From the NCBI GenBank assembly GCA_934215545.1, contig CAKQAD010000004.1:18401-82400 (forward strand): a stretch of 64,000 nt of DNA. The letters are read 5' to 3'. A model generated the notes under the pieces. That model ran no database searches. It saw nothing but the letters and a program-made list of their open reading frames with translations, and was not told the DNA's origin. This stretch comes from an uncultured Prevotella sp. Its GTDB lineage: Bacteria; Bacteroidota; Bacteroidia; Bacteroidales; Bacteroidaceae. Made by a program: the position numbers and the translations under genes. Shown here piece after piece: positions 55,130 through 64,000 of the stretch; within the stretch, counting starts at the first letter, position 1, and each line of letters opens with the position of its first letter.

Positions 55130-55642
55130 CTATTTTCTGCGGCTTATCAGTGCCAGCGGCACACTTGCCAGTGCTCCTATCATCATGTTTTGCAGCATGA
55201 ATACAAACGCCCATTGCACGGGTGTTAGTTCTCGTATGGCATTGATGCTCTGCGTTACCTCGGCCTTTGTCATGCCGTTTTGCTCATATAGCGGCATCAT
55301 GGTGTTCATGGTGTCGGTGATAAGCTGTGCAAAGGAGCCATGGTCGAGAAATCGGAAATAGGCAAACTGCACCAGTGCAAATGCCAGCGAGGCATACACA
55401 AAGATGTACAGGCAGAATGCCCATGCCCTGCGCCATGATATGATGCCGCCCAGCACTTTGTCGCGAAACACATTAGTGCGCCACACCACAACGAATGGTG
55501 TGCTCAGCGCCAGTAGATTGCCTAAGGCGCCAGCCTGTGCCATCATGGTCAGAGCGAAGCTCGCCGTCCATAGTGCTGCAAGCATCAGCGCTTCTTGCCT
55601 TGCAAAGGCCTTGAGTTGTACGAATTTGTTTATGTATGTCAT
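55130..55642 (-). CDS. DUF4199-family membrane protein
   Basis: A 170-residue protein with four hydrophobic segments (about 18-35, 40-55, 75-98 and 145-165), matching the DUF4199 family common beside GT2 transferases in Bacteroidetes. A minus-strand -7 box TAAGTTTG (complement of 55689-55696) lies 47 bp upstream. It is probably the first gene of a unit that continues with GT2, DUF6452, DUF6048 and apbE. No enzymatic motif. Confidence 0.85.
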   Translation of the reverse strand: MTYINKFVQLKAFARQEALMLAALWTASFALTMMAQAGALGNLLALSTPFVVVWRTNVFRDKVLGGIISWRRAWAFCLYIFVYASLAFALVQFAYFRFLDHGSFAQLITDTMNTMMPLYEQNGMTKAEVTQSINAIRELTPVQWAFVFMLQNMMIGALASVPLALISRRK

Positions 55643-55758
55643 TTTGAATAATTACTAACTAAGTGTGTGTGTTTGTTGTAAACGATTGCAAACTTACTAC
55701 TTTTTTCTTGATTATCGTCAGAAACGGCTATTTATTTGATTTCAAAAGCCCACAAACA

Positions 55759-55827
55759 CATAAAGACATTGGAGCATGGGTGTTTAGAGCGCTTGCTCTC
55801 ACAGATCCATACTCCAATGTCTTTATG
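55759..55827. other. Long hairpin with 16-bp perfect stem and inner hairpin
   Basis: CATAAAGACATTGGAG (55759-55774) is the exact reverse complement of 55812-55827. Between the arms, CATGG/CCAT extends the pairing and AGAGCGCTTGCTCT forms an inner hairpin. It lies between the endonuclease gene (stop 55869, minus) and the DUF4199 gene. A second small hairpin CCCTGATGCATTAGGG follows at about 55831. It may terminate the endonuclease transcript, but no T run directly follows on the minus strand. Confidence 0.7.
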
Positions 55828-55868
55828 TCGCCCTGATGCATTAGGGTTGTTTTATTGCTTCAAGTCTA

Positions 55869-57383
55869 CTACTTCAATATTTTGTATGTGCATCCCCCCT
55901 GTCGTACTATTGCTATGCCCTTATAGCCGTTCAAGCTGTTGAGGCGTCGGCCTGTGGTGTCGTAGATGGTGTAGGGCAGGGTAGGGTCGAAACTCTTACC
56001 GGCCTGCACTGTAGTGTTGCCGATGCCCGTGGTAACCTTCTTTCCAGTAACTGTAAGGTCGCTAATCTCCCACGTCGAAGCCTCCTTTGTAGTGCCCGTG
56101 TAGTGGAAAGCCACCTTTATGTGCTGTCCTACGAATGGTGTCAGATCAATGTCGCCCGAGTTGTTGAATATCCATGTGTTGCCTGCGGGCCACTGAATGC
56201 CCTCGAGAGTGGTGGTGCCCTTGCTGTGGCGCACCTCCACACTCAGCACGGCAGCAGGATTGGCGGCATAGTTTACGGTATGGTTGAAAGCCATCCGTGC
56301 CGAGGCAAGGCCCTCAAGGTTCAGCTCCGGTGTGAGCAGATAGGCCTCAGAATCGTACTTCTTCACATAGTTGGCCCCCTCTGGTTTTATAGATCCTGTG
56401 CCCTTCCATCCCCATGATGCAGAGCGTTGCCACACCTCCACCTCAGGAATTGGGTTCTTCACCGCCTCGATGGTGCATCCGCCATCGATTTTCTTGAAGT
56501 TGGCATAATAAATCAGCTGTTCAACGTCGCTTGGAGTGTTGCCATCGTCGCCGATTCCCTCTGATGTGAGTGTGTTGGCAGGGTCGAAGGCGTAGGTCAC
56601 GCTGTCGCCCCACACATACTCCATAAGGTTAGGAAAGTCGATGTAGGGGTTGCGGTTGCCCTGTATGGAACACACCGCATTGTTGCGTTGCACCTCGCCG
56701 GCATTCACCTTGTCGGTGCGTGCCCACTTAAGGTAGAGCTCGTAGGCCCACTTCTTCAGTGTGGGATAGTCGTTTTGTTCGAGCTGGTTTTTGGCAGCAT
56801 TGTTGCTCCATGTAAGGTTAGAGTAGGCGGTGGCCATATACATATAGTCGCGTGCAAAGTCGCCCTTCCACTCTTCGCTTGGCTCCCACACTTTGAAGCC
56901 CATGGCGCTTGTGCCCACCTTTATGCAGTGGTTGTCGTAATCGGCTGTCTTCACCACGCCCATGCAGTAGTTGCTCTTTTTGCTGTTGGCATTGGCATCG
57001 GAAGGCATCAGGTTAAAGAGGTCGTGATAGGCTTGGTTTTGTTCGCCGCCCCACCAGCTTTTGGCAAACGAGTGTTCGATGTTCATGCCAGCTACCGAAT
57101 TGCCACGCTCGCCAAACTTCCGCTTCTCGTTGCTATAGCGGTCTACCACATAGCCACCATCGTTGTCGGTGATGTAGAATCCCCACCATGTGGCTCCTAT
57201 GCCTTTGCCATAGTTCAGCACTTTAGCATTGCCTATAAGCTGGTGTATGGCAGCCTTCAGATCTGCTCCCTTCTTGCCCTTCAGACAATCGTAGTAGCCT
57301 GCAGGAATCTGCGCCTTGGCAATGTTGGCGCACAGGGCGCTGACGACTATAAGCATCAGCATCATTACGTTTCTTTTTTTCAT
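55869..57383 (-). CDS. Secreted endonuclease I-family nuclease with T9SS sorting tail
   Basis: A 504-residue exported protein with signal peptide (about 1-24). The endonuclease I domain (about 25-270) has the His-Me-finger motif MNIEHSFAKSWWGG with catalytic His104, and DLFNLMPSDANANSKKSNY. A choice-of-anchor jelly roll follows (about 300-460), and the end (LNGYKGIAIVRQGGCTYKILK) resembles a T9SS tail. The expected role is degradation of extracellular DNA at the cell surface for nutrients or biofilm escape. Promoter-like TAACTTTG on the minus strand (complement of 57452-57459). Confidence 0.9.
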   Translation of the reverse strand: MKKRNVMMLMLIVVSALCANIAKAQIPAGYYDCLKGKKGADLKAAIHQLIGNAKVLNYGKGIGATWWGFYITDNDGGYVVDRYSNEKRKFGERGNSVAGMNIEHSFAKSWWGGEQNQAYHDLFNLMPSDANANSKKSNYCMGVVKTADYDNHCIKVGTSAMGFKVWEPSEEWKGDFARDYMYMATAYSNLTWSNNAAKNQLEQNDYPTLKKWAYELYLKWARTDKVNAGEVQRNNAVCSIQGNRNPYIDFPNLMEYVWGDSVTYAFDPANTLTSEGIGDDGNTPSDVEQLIYYANFKKIDGGCTIEAVKNPIPEVEVWQRSASWGWKGTGSIKPEGANYVKKYDSEAYLLTPELNLEGLASARMAFNHTVNYAANPAAVLSVEVRHSKGTTTLEGIQWPAGNTWIFNNSGDIDLTPFVGQHIKVAFHYTGTTKEASTWEISDLTVTGKKVTTGIGNTTVQAGKSFDPTLPYTIYDTTGRRLNSLNGYKGIAIVRQGGCTYKILK

Positions 57384-58028
57384 ACTTATATTTCTTTCTT
57401 GTTTTTATTATTATATCAATATTTTTTATCAATGCTTTTTAAGGCAGATTACAAAGTTAGTGTTTTTATACCGATATAATGTATTTTTGTGTGATATTTT
57501 TTTTATATGGTTTAGACTTTTTGTTTGAGCAATACTTATTGTTGGGGGGGCTTTATATTACATGAGTTCTATAAAGCAGGTGCCTTTATTTGAGCTTCGC
57601 CTATATAATGTTTTGTGTGAAAATAAGTGTCAGAAGTGTCAGCAATGGTATAAGATGCTCATTATGAGTGTTTCAGGGCTGTAACATTGCTGTTAAAATG
57701 TGTCAGAAGTGCAAGTTAAGTGTCAGCCAAGTGCCAGTTAAGTGCCAGTTAAGTGTCAGCTATCCATAGTGGCTCATAAAAGGTCTATAAACATTCCAAC
57801 CACATGTAAAATGATTGCCTAATTTTTTGGATGTTGTAACCTCAATACTCGGTATTTGTAAATGTATTTTCCGGCTCATGTAATAGCTTTCTTTGAGCTC
57901 GGAATAATAAATGAAAAAAGCCACTGGTGTGTACCAATGGCTCTAAAAGTGTTCAATTAGAAAAATACTGCATGCATAAAGCCTGCTCTTGTTTTTTTCG
58001 GAAACGATGAGTTTTCGGAAACAATGTG
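57384..58028. repeat. Intergenic region with AAGTGYCAG repeat cluster
   Basis: Holds at least seven copies of AAGTGTCAG or AAGTGCCAG and close variants between 57624 and 57760, several in tandem with a TTAAGTGCCAG spacing of 10-11 bp; a G7 run at 57543-57549; the endonuclease promoter box at its left end; and a minus-strand terminator at 57911-57942. The same motif, inverted, recurs at 32107-32200. No gene is visible. Confidence 0.7.
57911..57942 (-). terminator. Terminator of the dapF-dapL operon
   Basis: AGCCA and TGGCT plus inner GGT/ACC form a stem (57919-57942); on the minus strand it is followed by TTTTTTC. It lies about 85 bp past the dapL stop. Confidence 0.75.
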
Positions 58029-59291
58029 TTATTGTTTCCAGCGCTTAATTCTCTCCAGCGCCTCTTGCGTTTGTTCGTGAGAACCGAATGCGGTGAACCG
58101 CACATATCCTTCGCCGCTTGGCCCGAAGCCCACGCCAGGTGTGCACACCACATGAGCCCCATATAGCAGGCGCTCGAAAAACTGCCATGAAGGCATAGGG
58201 CCCATTGTCCCTGTCTTTTCGTTGTAGGCATCTGGTGTGCGCATCCAAATATATGGAGCATGCTCGCCGCCATAGCACTCGAATCCAAGTGAGCGCAGTG
58301 TTTGCAGCATGCATTTTGCATTTGCCATGTAATAGTCGATGGTCTCTTTTGTCTGCTGTTTGCCCTCAGGTGTATATATTGCCTCAGCAGCTCGTTGGCT
58401 AATGTAGCTTGTGCCGTTGAACTTGGTGCATTGGCGCCTATGCCATAGCTTATTGGCAGATATGCGGTTGCCGTCGAAGTCGGCAAGCGTGAGGTCCTTA
58501 GGCACTATGGTGTAGCCACATCGTATGCCAGTGAAGCCAGCCGTTTTGGAATAGCTGCGAAACTCTATGGCACACTTGCGTGCTCCGCGAATTTCGTAGA
58601 TGCTGTGCGGGATGTCTGGACTCTGTATGAAAGCCTGGTATGCAGCATCGTAGAGTATGAGTGCATCGTTTTTCAGCGCATAGTTCACCCAGCGGCGCAA
58701 CTCTGCCTTTGTGATGACGGCGCCCGTAGGGTTGTTGGGAAAGCAAAGATAGATTACGTCTACCGGCCGCCCAGTAGGAATCTGTGGCACAAAGCCGTTC
58801 TCTGCTGTGATGGGCATATAGTGCACGTTTGACCAGCGCCCGTCGCGGAATGTGCCTGAGCGTCCAATCATGGCGTTGGAGTCGATGTAGACAGGATATA
58901 CGGGGTCGGTAATGCCGAGATAGTCGTCCCAGTGTAGCAATTCCTGTATGTTGCCCGTATCCGATTTGGCTCCATCGCTCACAAACACCTCGTCGATATC
59001 GAGGTGTATGCCACGCGGCAGATAATCGTTCTTCAAGATAGCCTCGCGCAGGAAGTCGTAGCCCTGCTCAGGGCCATAGCCACGAAAGCTCTCGGCAGTG
59101 CCCATCTCGTCTACAGCCTTATGCATGGCCTCTATCACGGCAGGACATAATGGCCTTGTAACGTCGCCTATACCGAGCGATATAATGTTGGCATCGGGAT
59201 GAAGCAGCTTGAAGGCATTCACCCTCTTGGCGATGTCGGCAAAGAGATAGTTGTTCTGTAGGTTTAGAAAATGTACGTTAACTAATGCCAT
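58029..59291 (-). CDS. dapL: LL-diaminopimelate aminotransferase
   Basis: A 420-residue PLP enzyme that converts tetrahydrodipicolinate directly to LL-diaminopimelate. Motifs: [53 protein letters not shown] and the Schiff-base Lys in [15 protein letters not shown]. These identify DapL rather than a general aspartate aminotransferase. The gene follows dapF by 12 bp on the same strand; together they give two consecutive steps to meso-diaminopimelate for lysine and peptidoglycan. Confidence 0.96.
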   Translation of the reverse strand: MALVNVHFLNLQNNYLFADIAKRVNAFKLLHPDANIISLGIGDVTRPLCPAVIEAMHKAVDEMGTAESFRGYGPEQGYDFLREAILKNDYLPRGIHLDIDEVFVSDGAKSDTGNIQELLHWDDYLGITDPVYPVYIDSNAMIGRSGTFRDGRWSNVHYMPITAENGFVPQIPTGRPVDVIYLCFPNNPTGAVITKAELRRWVNYALKNDALILYDAAYQAFIQSPDIPHSIYEIRGARKCAIEFRSYSKTAGFTGIRCGYTIVPKDLTLADFDGNRISANKLWHRRQCTKFNGTSYISQRAAEAIYTPEGKQQTKETIDYYMANAKCMLQTLRSLGFECYGGEHAPYIWMRTPDAYNEKTGTMGPMPSWQFFERLLYGAHVVCTPGVGFGPSGEGYVRFTAFGSHEQTQEALERIKRWKQ

Positions 59292-59303
59292 ATATAAAAA
59301 AAA

Positions 59304-60107
59304 TCAAAGTTCTATTGTTCCATCGAATACAAACTCGGCAGGTCCGGTCATATACACATGGTTGTCGGACTCCCGCCACTCTATGAGCAGTGTGCCTCCA
59401 TCCATTACTATTTTTGAGCTACGCCCTGCGCGCCCTGTGCGTGCTGCAGCCACTGCTGTGGCACAAGCCCCTGTGCCGCATGCCTCTGTTATGCCGCTGC
59501 CACGCTCCCATACACGGGTGCGGATGCTGCCGTCGGTCTCTATGTGGGCAAATTCTATGTTGCAGCGCTGAGGAAAGGCAGGATGATGCTCCAGAGCCAT
59601 GCCCGTGATGCCCACCTGATTGATATCGTCGGTGAATATCACATAGTGCGGATTGCCCATCGACACAAACGTGCCTCTGCCATCGTCTTTGCCCTTTACG
59701 AACATGCTGTCTGCCTCGAACACAGGCTCCAGCATGTCGACGGTAACACTCTCGACAATGCCACTGTCGACATGCAGCATGAGAGTCTTCACGCCCGACG
59801 CTGTAAGCAACCTTATCTGTGTGAGCGTTGTCAGTCCTCTCTCATACAGATATTTGCCTATGCAACGGCTGGCATTGCCACACATCATAGCTTCCGACCC
59901 ATCGGCATTGAAAATGCGCATGGTAAAGTCGGCTTCGGGCACTGTCGATGCACCGATGAGCACTAGTCCGTCGGAGCCGATGCCCTTGTGCCTGTTGCTC
60001 CAGGCTATGGCAGCAGCCGATGGATTGTCGATGGGGTAGTGCATAGTGTCGACATAGATATAGTCGTTGCCACAGCCCTGCATCTTTGTAAATCTGACGA
60101 TACTCAT
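59304..60107 (-). CDS. dapF: Diaminopimelate epimerase
   Basis: A 267-residue epimerase converting LL- to meso-diaminopimelate. Both catalytic cysteines are present: Cys76 ([12 protein letters not shown]) and Cys210 ([12 protein letters not shown]); [12 protein letters not shown] is the family N-terminus. It is upstream of dapL in the same unit. A -7 box TATCTTTG on the minus strand (complement of 60163-60170) lies 56 bp upstream. Confidence 0.96.
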   Translation of the reverse strand: MSIVRFTKMQGCGNDYIYVDTMHYPIDNPSAAAIAWSNRHKGIGSDGLVLIGASTVPEADFTMRIFNADGSEAMMCGNASRCIGKYLYERGLTTLTQIRLLTASGVKTLMLHVDSGIVESVTVDMLEPVFEADSMFVKGKDDGRGTFVSMGNPHYVIFTDDINQVGITGMALEHHPAFPQRCNIEFAHIETDGSIRTRVWERGSGITEACGTGACATAVAAARTGRAGRSSKIVMDGGTLLIEWRESDNHVYMTGPAEFVFDGTIEL

Positions 60108-60474
60108 TTCTTGCTATTTATTATCCTTACTGTCAGCATGCTTTTCAGCACCATTGAAAGTGCAAAGATAATGCGAAACTCATAAATGCTGGAACACTTG
60201 GTGAAGTTTATTTGTTAAAAATATCCGTTGTTGACATTTTGTTCGTAATCAAATGTAAAATATATTATTTTGTAATGTAAAGTGTTCGGTGTTATGCTTG
60301 AGTCTTTACAAATTGCTATTTAATCTTATTTTAACATTTGAAAATTCGCATTATATATATGTAGTTGCATCATTTGCCTTACCTTTGCGCTAGCAAAAAT
60401 ATTATAGTATGCAGTTGTCGGGATGTACAAGGCATCCAGGCAATGCCCAAGGCAAACAAAAAAGAGAAATTTTT
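60108..60474. promoter_or_regulatory. Divergent promoter region between dapF and pyrG
   Basis: This AT-rich gap has a minus-strand -7 box for dapF (complement of 60163-60170) and a plus-strand box TACCTTTG for pyrG (60380-60387), giving a pyrG leader of about 88 nt. The leader contains an alternative in-frame ATG at 60409 that I reject. No gene or known riboswitch is seen. Confidence 0.5.
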
Positions 60475-62106
60475 ATGAGCACAAAGTACATTTTCGTGAC
60501 GGGAGGCGTCGTTTCCTCATTAGGAAAAGGCATCATATCCGCCAGCATTGGCAAGCTGCTGCAGGCCAGAGGTTATAAAATAACCATTCAGAAATTCGAC
60601 CCCTACATAAACATCGACCCCGGCACGCTAAATCCCTATGAACACGGAGAGTGCTATGTTACAGACGACGGCATGGAAACCGACCTCGACTTAGGCCACT
60701 ATGAGCGATTTACGGGCATACATACAACCCGCCACAACAGCATCACCACCGGTCGCATATACAAGACCGTTATTGATCGCGAACGCCAGGGCGACTATCT
60801 TGGCAAAACCATACAGGTGGTGCCACACATCACCGATGAGATAAAGCGCAGAATGCTGCGTCAGGACGATAAAGACAAGCTGCCCGACTTCGTTATAACC
60901 GAGGTGGGAGGCACAATTGGCGACATTGAGAGCGCGCCATTCATGGAAGCCATACGCCAGCTAAGGTGGCAGTTGGGCCACGATGCGGTGTGTGTGCACC
61001 TTACATACGTGCCTTATCTGAAGGCAGCTGGCGAGCTGAAGACCAAGCCAACCCAGCACTCTGTGAAAGAGCTGCAGGGCATGGGCATACAACCCGATAT
61101 ACTCGTGTTGCGCACGGAGCGACATCTCGATGACGCTATGAGAGCCAAGGTGGCATCGTTTTGCAATGTCGACCTGGAGTGTGTGGTGCAGAGCGAAGAC
61201 ATGCCAAGCATCTATGAGGTGCCAGTGGCAATGCAGCGCCAGGGACTCGATGCTGCAATACTGCGAAAGATAGGCATACCAGTGGGCGAGACACCAGCCA
61301 TGACACCATGGCACGATTTCCTCGACAGACAGCGCCAGGCTACACGCGAACTGACCATAGCATTGGTAGGCAAATACAATCTGCAAGACGCTTATAAGAG
61401 TATTCGCGAGAGCTTGAACCTTGCAGGTGTGTATAATAATGTTAAAGTGCTGTTGCAATTCGTCAACAGCGAAAATCTTACACAGGAGAATGTGGCTGAT
61501 GTGTTACGCGGTGTGGCTGGCATTGTGGTGTGTCCAGGCTTCGGCCAGCGTGGCACAGAGGGAAAAATCATTGCAGCTGAATATGGCCGCACACACAATG
61601 TGCCCACCTTCGGCATCTGCCTGGGAATGCAGATGATGGTGATAGAATATGCACGCAACGTATTGGGCTATAAGGATGCCAACAGTAGCGAGATGGCACC
61701 CAACACCACACACCCCGTCATCGACCTTATGCACGAGCAGAAAGCCATAACGCAAATGGGTGGCACCATGCGCCTTGGTGCCTACGAGTGCAAGCTCAAA
61801 GAGGGTAGCAAGGCTTATGAGGCATACAATTCGGCGGCAGGCACCCCAGCGCACGATATCATCAGCGAGAGGCACCGCCACCGTTATGAATTCAACAATG
61901 CCTATCAAGAACAGTTCGAACAGAAAGGGATGGCATGTGTGGGCATAAACCCCGATGCTCATCTCGTAGAAATTGTCGAAGTGCCTACACTCCGATGGTA
62001 CATAGGCACACAGTTTCATCCCGAATATTCGTCGACAGTGCTGCATCCGCACCCACTGTTCATGTCGTTTATAAAAGAATGCACCAATGGAACAGCTGAA
62101 GCATGA
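60475..62106 (+). CDS. pyrG: CTP synthase
   Basis: A 543-residue enzyme that aminates UTP to CTP. The synthetase domain starts with STKYIFVTGGVVSSLGKGI and contains DPYINIDPGTLNPYEHGE and TEVGGTIGDIES; the class I glutamine amidotransferase domain has its nucleophile Cys382 in FGICLGMQMM and the His/Glu pair in FHPEYSS. The start at 60475 matches family N-termini; the open frame from 60409 would add 22 unusual residues. The last 20 bp overlap the next gene. Confidence 0.97.
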   Translation: MSTKYIFVTGGVVSSLGKGIISASIGKLLQARGYKITIQKFDPYINIDPGTLNPYEHGECYVTDDGMETDLDLGHYERFTGIHTTRHNSITTGRIYKTVIDRERQGDYLGKTIQVVPHITDEIKRRMLRQDDKDKLPDFVITEVGGTIGDIESAPFMEAIRQLRWQLGHDAVCVHLTYVPYLKAAGELKTKPTQHSVKELQGMGIQPDILVLRTERHLDDAMRAKVASFCNVDLECVVQSEDMPSIYEVPVAMQRQGLDAAILRKIGIPVGETPAMTPWHDFLDRQRQATRELTIALVGKYNLQDAYKSIRESLNLAGVYNNVKVLLQFVNSENLTQENVADVLRGVAGIVVCPGFGQRGTEGKIIAAEYGRTHNVPTFGICLGMQMMVIEYARNVLGYKDANSSEMAPNTTHPVIDLMHEQKAITQMGGTMRLGAYECKLKEGSKAYEAYNSAAGTPAHDIISERHRHRYEFNNAYQEQFEQKGMACVGINPDAHLVEIVEVPTLRWYIGTQFHPEYSSTVLHPHPLFMSFIKECTNGTAEA

Positions 62107-63820
62107 GTGTGGCGTGGCAATGATCCGACTGCTCAAGCCACTCGAATATTATGAGCAGAAGTATGGCACATGGCGCTATGGTCTCGACAAACTCTATCTG
62201 ATGATGGAGAAGCAGCACAACCGTGGCCAGGAGGGAGCAGGCATAGCATGCGTTAACATGCAGGCACCGATAGGCGAAGAGTATATGTTTCGCGAGAAGG
62301 CAGAAGGCAAAGACGCCATTACCGAAATATTCAAAAGAACCGACAGCACCTTTGCCGGACAGTTATATATGGGCCATCTGCGCTATTCCACCACGGGCAA
62401 GAGCGGCCTGCAGTATGTGCATCCGTTTCTGCGCCGCAACAACTGGAGGGCCAAGAATCTCTGTCTGTGTGGCAACTTCAACATGACCAACATACACGAA
62501 GTGTTTGAACTACTGGCTGGGCAAGGTCAGTCGCCCCGCATCTATGCCGACTCCTATATCGCCCTTGAACTGATGGGCCACCGACTCGACAGAGAGGTGG
62601 AACGCCTGTATGTTGAGGCCAAGGCACAGGGCTTGCAGCACACACACATAACGCAATATATCAATGACCATGTGGATATGGCCAATGTGCTGCGCACCAC
62701 CATGCCACACTTCGATGGCGGTTATGTTATGTGCGGGCTAACCGGCTCCGGCGAGATGTTTGCAGTGCGCGACCCATGGGGCATACGCCCCGCCTTCTGC
62801 TATCACGACGACGAGATAGTGGTGGTGGCATCGGAACGCCCCGTAATTCAGACCTGCTTCAACCTGCGTGCCGACGACATTCACGAACTCATGCCCGGAC
62901 AGGCGCTGATCGTGACCAGCGATGCCCAGCTGCGCCAACAACAGATAATGCCACCCTGCAAGCCGAGCGCATGCAGTTTTGAACGCATATACTTCAGCCG
63001 AGGCTCCGACCGCGACATCTATCAAGAGCGCAAGCGACTGGGCTGGCAACTCGCACCAGCCATAGCCGAAGCCGTAGGTGGCGATGTGGAGCACACCGTG
63101 TTCTCGTATATCCCCAACACCGCCGAGGTGGCATTCTATGGCATGACCGACGGCATGCGCCAACTATATAATAATGTGCGCATAGAAAAGGTGGTGTGGA
63201 AAGACATAAAGCTGCGCACCTTTATTTCAGATGGAGCAGAACGCAACGACCTTGCAGCCCACGTCTATGACGTGACATATGGCTCCATCAAGCCCTACGA
63301 AGACAATCTCGTGGTGATAGACGACTCCATAGTGCGTGGCACCACACTGAAAGAGAGCATATTCAAAATTCTCGACCGGCTCCACCCAAAGAAGATTGTA
63401 ATGGTGTCGAGTTCGCCACAAATCAGGTATCCCGACTATTATGGCATAGACATGTCGCGACTGGAAGAACTGTGCGCCTTCCGCGCTGCCATCCAGCTAA
63501 TCGAAGAGCGTGGCATGCATCAGCTGATAGCACACACCTACGAGGCATGCAAGAAATCCGCAGACATAAACCATGTGCGCGACATCTATGCACCATTTAC
63601 AGTAGACGAGATAAACAACAAGATAGTAGAGATGCTACGACCAAAAGCTATGGAGGCGCCAATACAACTGGTGTATCAAAGCATTGAGGGGCTGCACGAG
63701 GCTTGTCCAAATCATCCTGGCGACTGGTATTTTACGGGGCATTATCCCACGCCAGGTGGCACACGCATGGTGAACCAAGCCTTTGTGAATTATGTGGAGC
63801 AAACATTCGGAAAGGAATGA
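62087..63820 (+). CDS. purF: Amidophosphoribosyltransferase (PurF-type)
   Basis: A 577-residue class II glutamine amidotransferase/phosphoribosyltransferase for the first step of purine synthesis. After a short propeptide (MEQLKHE) the nucleophile is Cys8 (CGVAM), followed by QHNRGQEGAGI; the PRPP site is VVIDDSIVRGTT (about 405-416) with SSSPQIRYPDYYGIDM. It is longer than E. coli PurF (505 residues), with an insertion in the N-terminal domain and an extended C-terminus; a longer PurF-like form is known to me in Bacteroidales, so a specialised second copy is possible. Its ATG lies inside the pyrG end (20-bp overlap), linking purine and pyrimidine steps. Confidence 0.88.
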   Translation: MEQLKHECGVAMIRLLKPLEYYEQKYGTWRYGLDKLYLMMEKQHNRGQEGAGIACVNMQAPIGEEYMFREKAEGKDAITEIFKRTDSTFAGQLYMGHLRYSTTGKSGLQYVHPFLRRNNWRAKNLCLCGNFNMTNIHEVFELLAGQGQSPRIYADSYIALELMGHRLDREVERLYVEAKAQGLQHTHITQYINDHVDMANVLRTTMPHFDGGYVMCGLTGSGEMFAVRDPWGIRPAFCYHDDEIVVVASERPVIQTCFNLRADDIHELMPGQALIVTSDAQLRQQQIMPPCKPSACSFERIYFSRGSDRDIYQERKRLGWQLAPAIAEAVGGDVEHTVFSYIPNTAEVAFYGMTDGMRQLYNNVRIEKVVWKDIKLRTFISDGAERNDLAAHVYDVTYGSIKPYEDNLVVIDDSIVRGTTLKESIFKILDRLHPKKIVMVSSSPQIRYPDYYGIDMSRLEELCAFRAAIQLIEERGMHQLIAHTYEACKKSADINHVRDIYAPFTVDEINNKIVEMLRPKAMEAPIQLVYQSIEGLHEACPNHPGDWYFTGHYPTPGGTRMVNQAFVNYVEQTFGKE

Positions 63821-63893
63821 TGCTGCCTGTGTAAAAATGTTAAAATTATGAATTTCGGGTGCAAAGCATGCTGTTTTATTGAAATAAATCATT

Positions 63894-63901
63894 ACCTTTG
63901 C
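63894..63901 (+). promoter_or_regulatory. Putative -7 box for the SRP RNA gene
   Basis: TACCTTTG matches TAnnTTTG and would start transcription near 63908. It overlaps the right arm of a 10-bp inverted repeat, GGGTGCAAAG (63858-63867) and CTTTGCACCC (63897-63906). Confidence 0.6.
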
Positions 63902-63907
63902 ACCCGC

Positions 63908-64000
63908 TTACAAAACGAAACACGGGTAAGTCTTATACGGCCAGCTCCCTTCGAATCCTCCAGGACGGGAACGTAGCAAAGGTAGTTGGTTGTAGCGGCG
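63908..64000 (+). ncRNA. ffs: Signal recognition particle RNA (small bacterial type), truncated by window edge
   Basis: The segment contains CAGGACGGGAACGTAGCAAA (63962-63981), which fits the SRP RNA domain IV pattern CAGG-x-C-x-GGAA-x-G-x-AGCA that binds Ffh. Before it, GGCCAGCTCCCTTCGAATCC and after it GGTAGTTGGTTGTAGCGGCG can form the outer stem. The start is estimated from the -7 box; the 3' end lies beyond the window. Confidence 0.8.

Noticed and set aside
60409-60474. Upstream ATG of pyrG adding 22 residues
   Set aside because: The added residues are unlike CTP synthase N-termini; MSTKYIFVTGG at 60475 matches the family.

Overview
The window is a chromosomal stretch from a member of the Bacteroidota, order Bacteroidales and probably Prevotella-like. 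The evidence is: a SusC/SusD pair; several secreted proteins with C-terminal type IX secretion (T9SS) sorting tails; many promoters with the Bacteroidetes -7 box TAnnTTTG and almost no Shine-Dalgarno sites; a hybrid kinase with a sigma-54 activator; and order-typical families (DUF6048, DUF6452, DUF4199, DUF1573). No phage, plasmid backbone, IS transposase, tRNA or CRISPR array is visible. Family calls come from reading the proteins, not from a database search.

Layout. 1-10.5 kb: end of an FAD-dependent dehydrogenase, a small membrane protein, an AmgK-like sugar kinase fused to a RapZ C-terminal domain, a SusC/SusD uptake pair, a MurU-like nucleotidyltransferase and guaA. 10.6-15.2 kb (minus): NtrC-type regulator, hybrid kinase and a small secreted repeat protein. 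15.5-22.9 kb (plus): dnaG, queD, queE, cardiolipin synthase, an MFS transporter and a YitT protein, with a family of palindromic repeats in four of the junctions. 23-35 kb: a T9SS cargo island (M6 protease and PKD protein on minus; three adhesin-like proteins, two of them paralogues, on plus). 35-42.6 kb: alpha-2-macroglobulin-like protein, DUF1573 protein and ispH in one tight run. 42.9-51.7 kb: ribH and a TPR protein (minus); recF and a DUF721 protein (plus); then a minus run of 5-FCL, S41 protease, dCMP deaminase, M3 peptidase, and a Crp-type regulator. 51.9-60.1 kb (minus): apbE, DUF6048, DUF6452, GT2 and DUF4199 genes, a T9SS-tailed endonuclease I, dapL and dapF. 60.4-64 kb (plus): pyrG, an amidophosphoribosyltransferase, and the start of an SRP RNA cut by the window edge.

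The most unusual content is a dispersed intergenic repeat family (seven long copies and one truncated copy). Each copy has outer arms of 7-bp TTTTGA-type units facing inward, one conserved core of about 32 bp, and a shuffled set of short GC-rich hairpins. Copies sit directly between a stop codon and the next gene; they supply stop codons, abut start codons, and in one case encode the first residues of a secreted protein. The second theme is probable amino-sugar salvage: an AmgK-like kinase carrying a RapZ sensor domain and a MurU-like nucleotidyltransferase flank an otherwise orphan SusCD pair.
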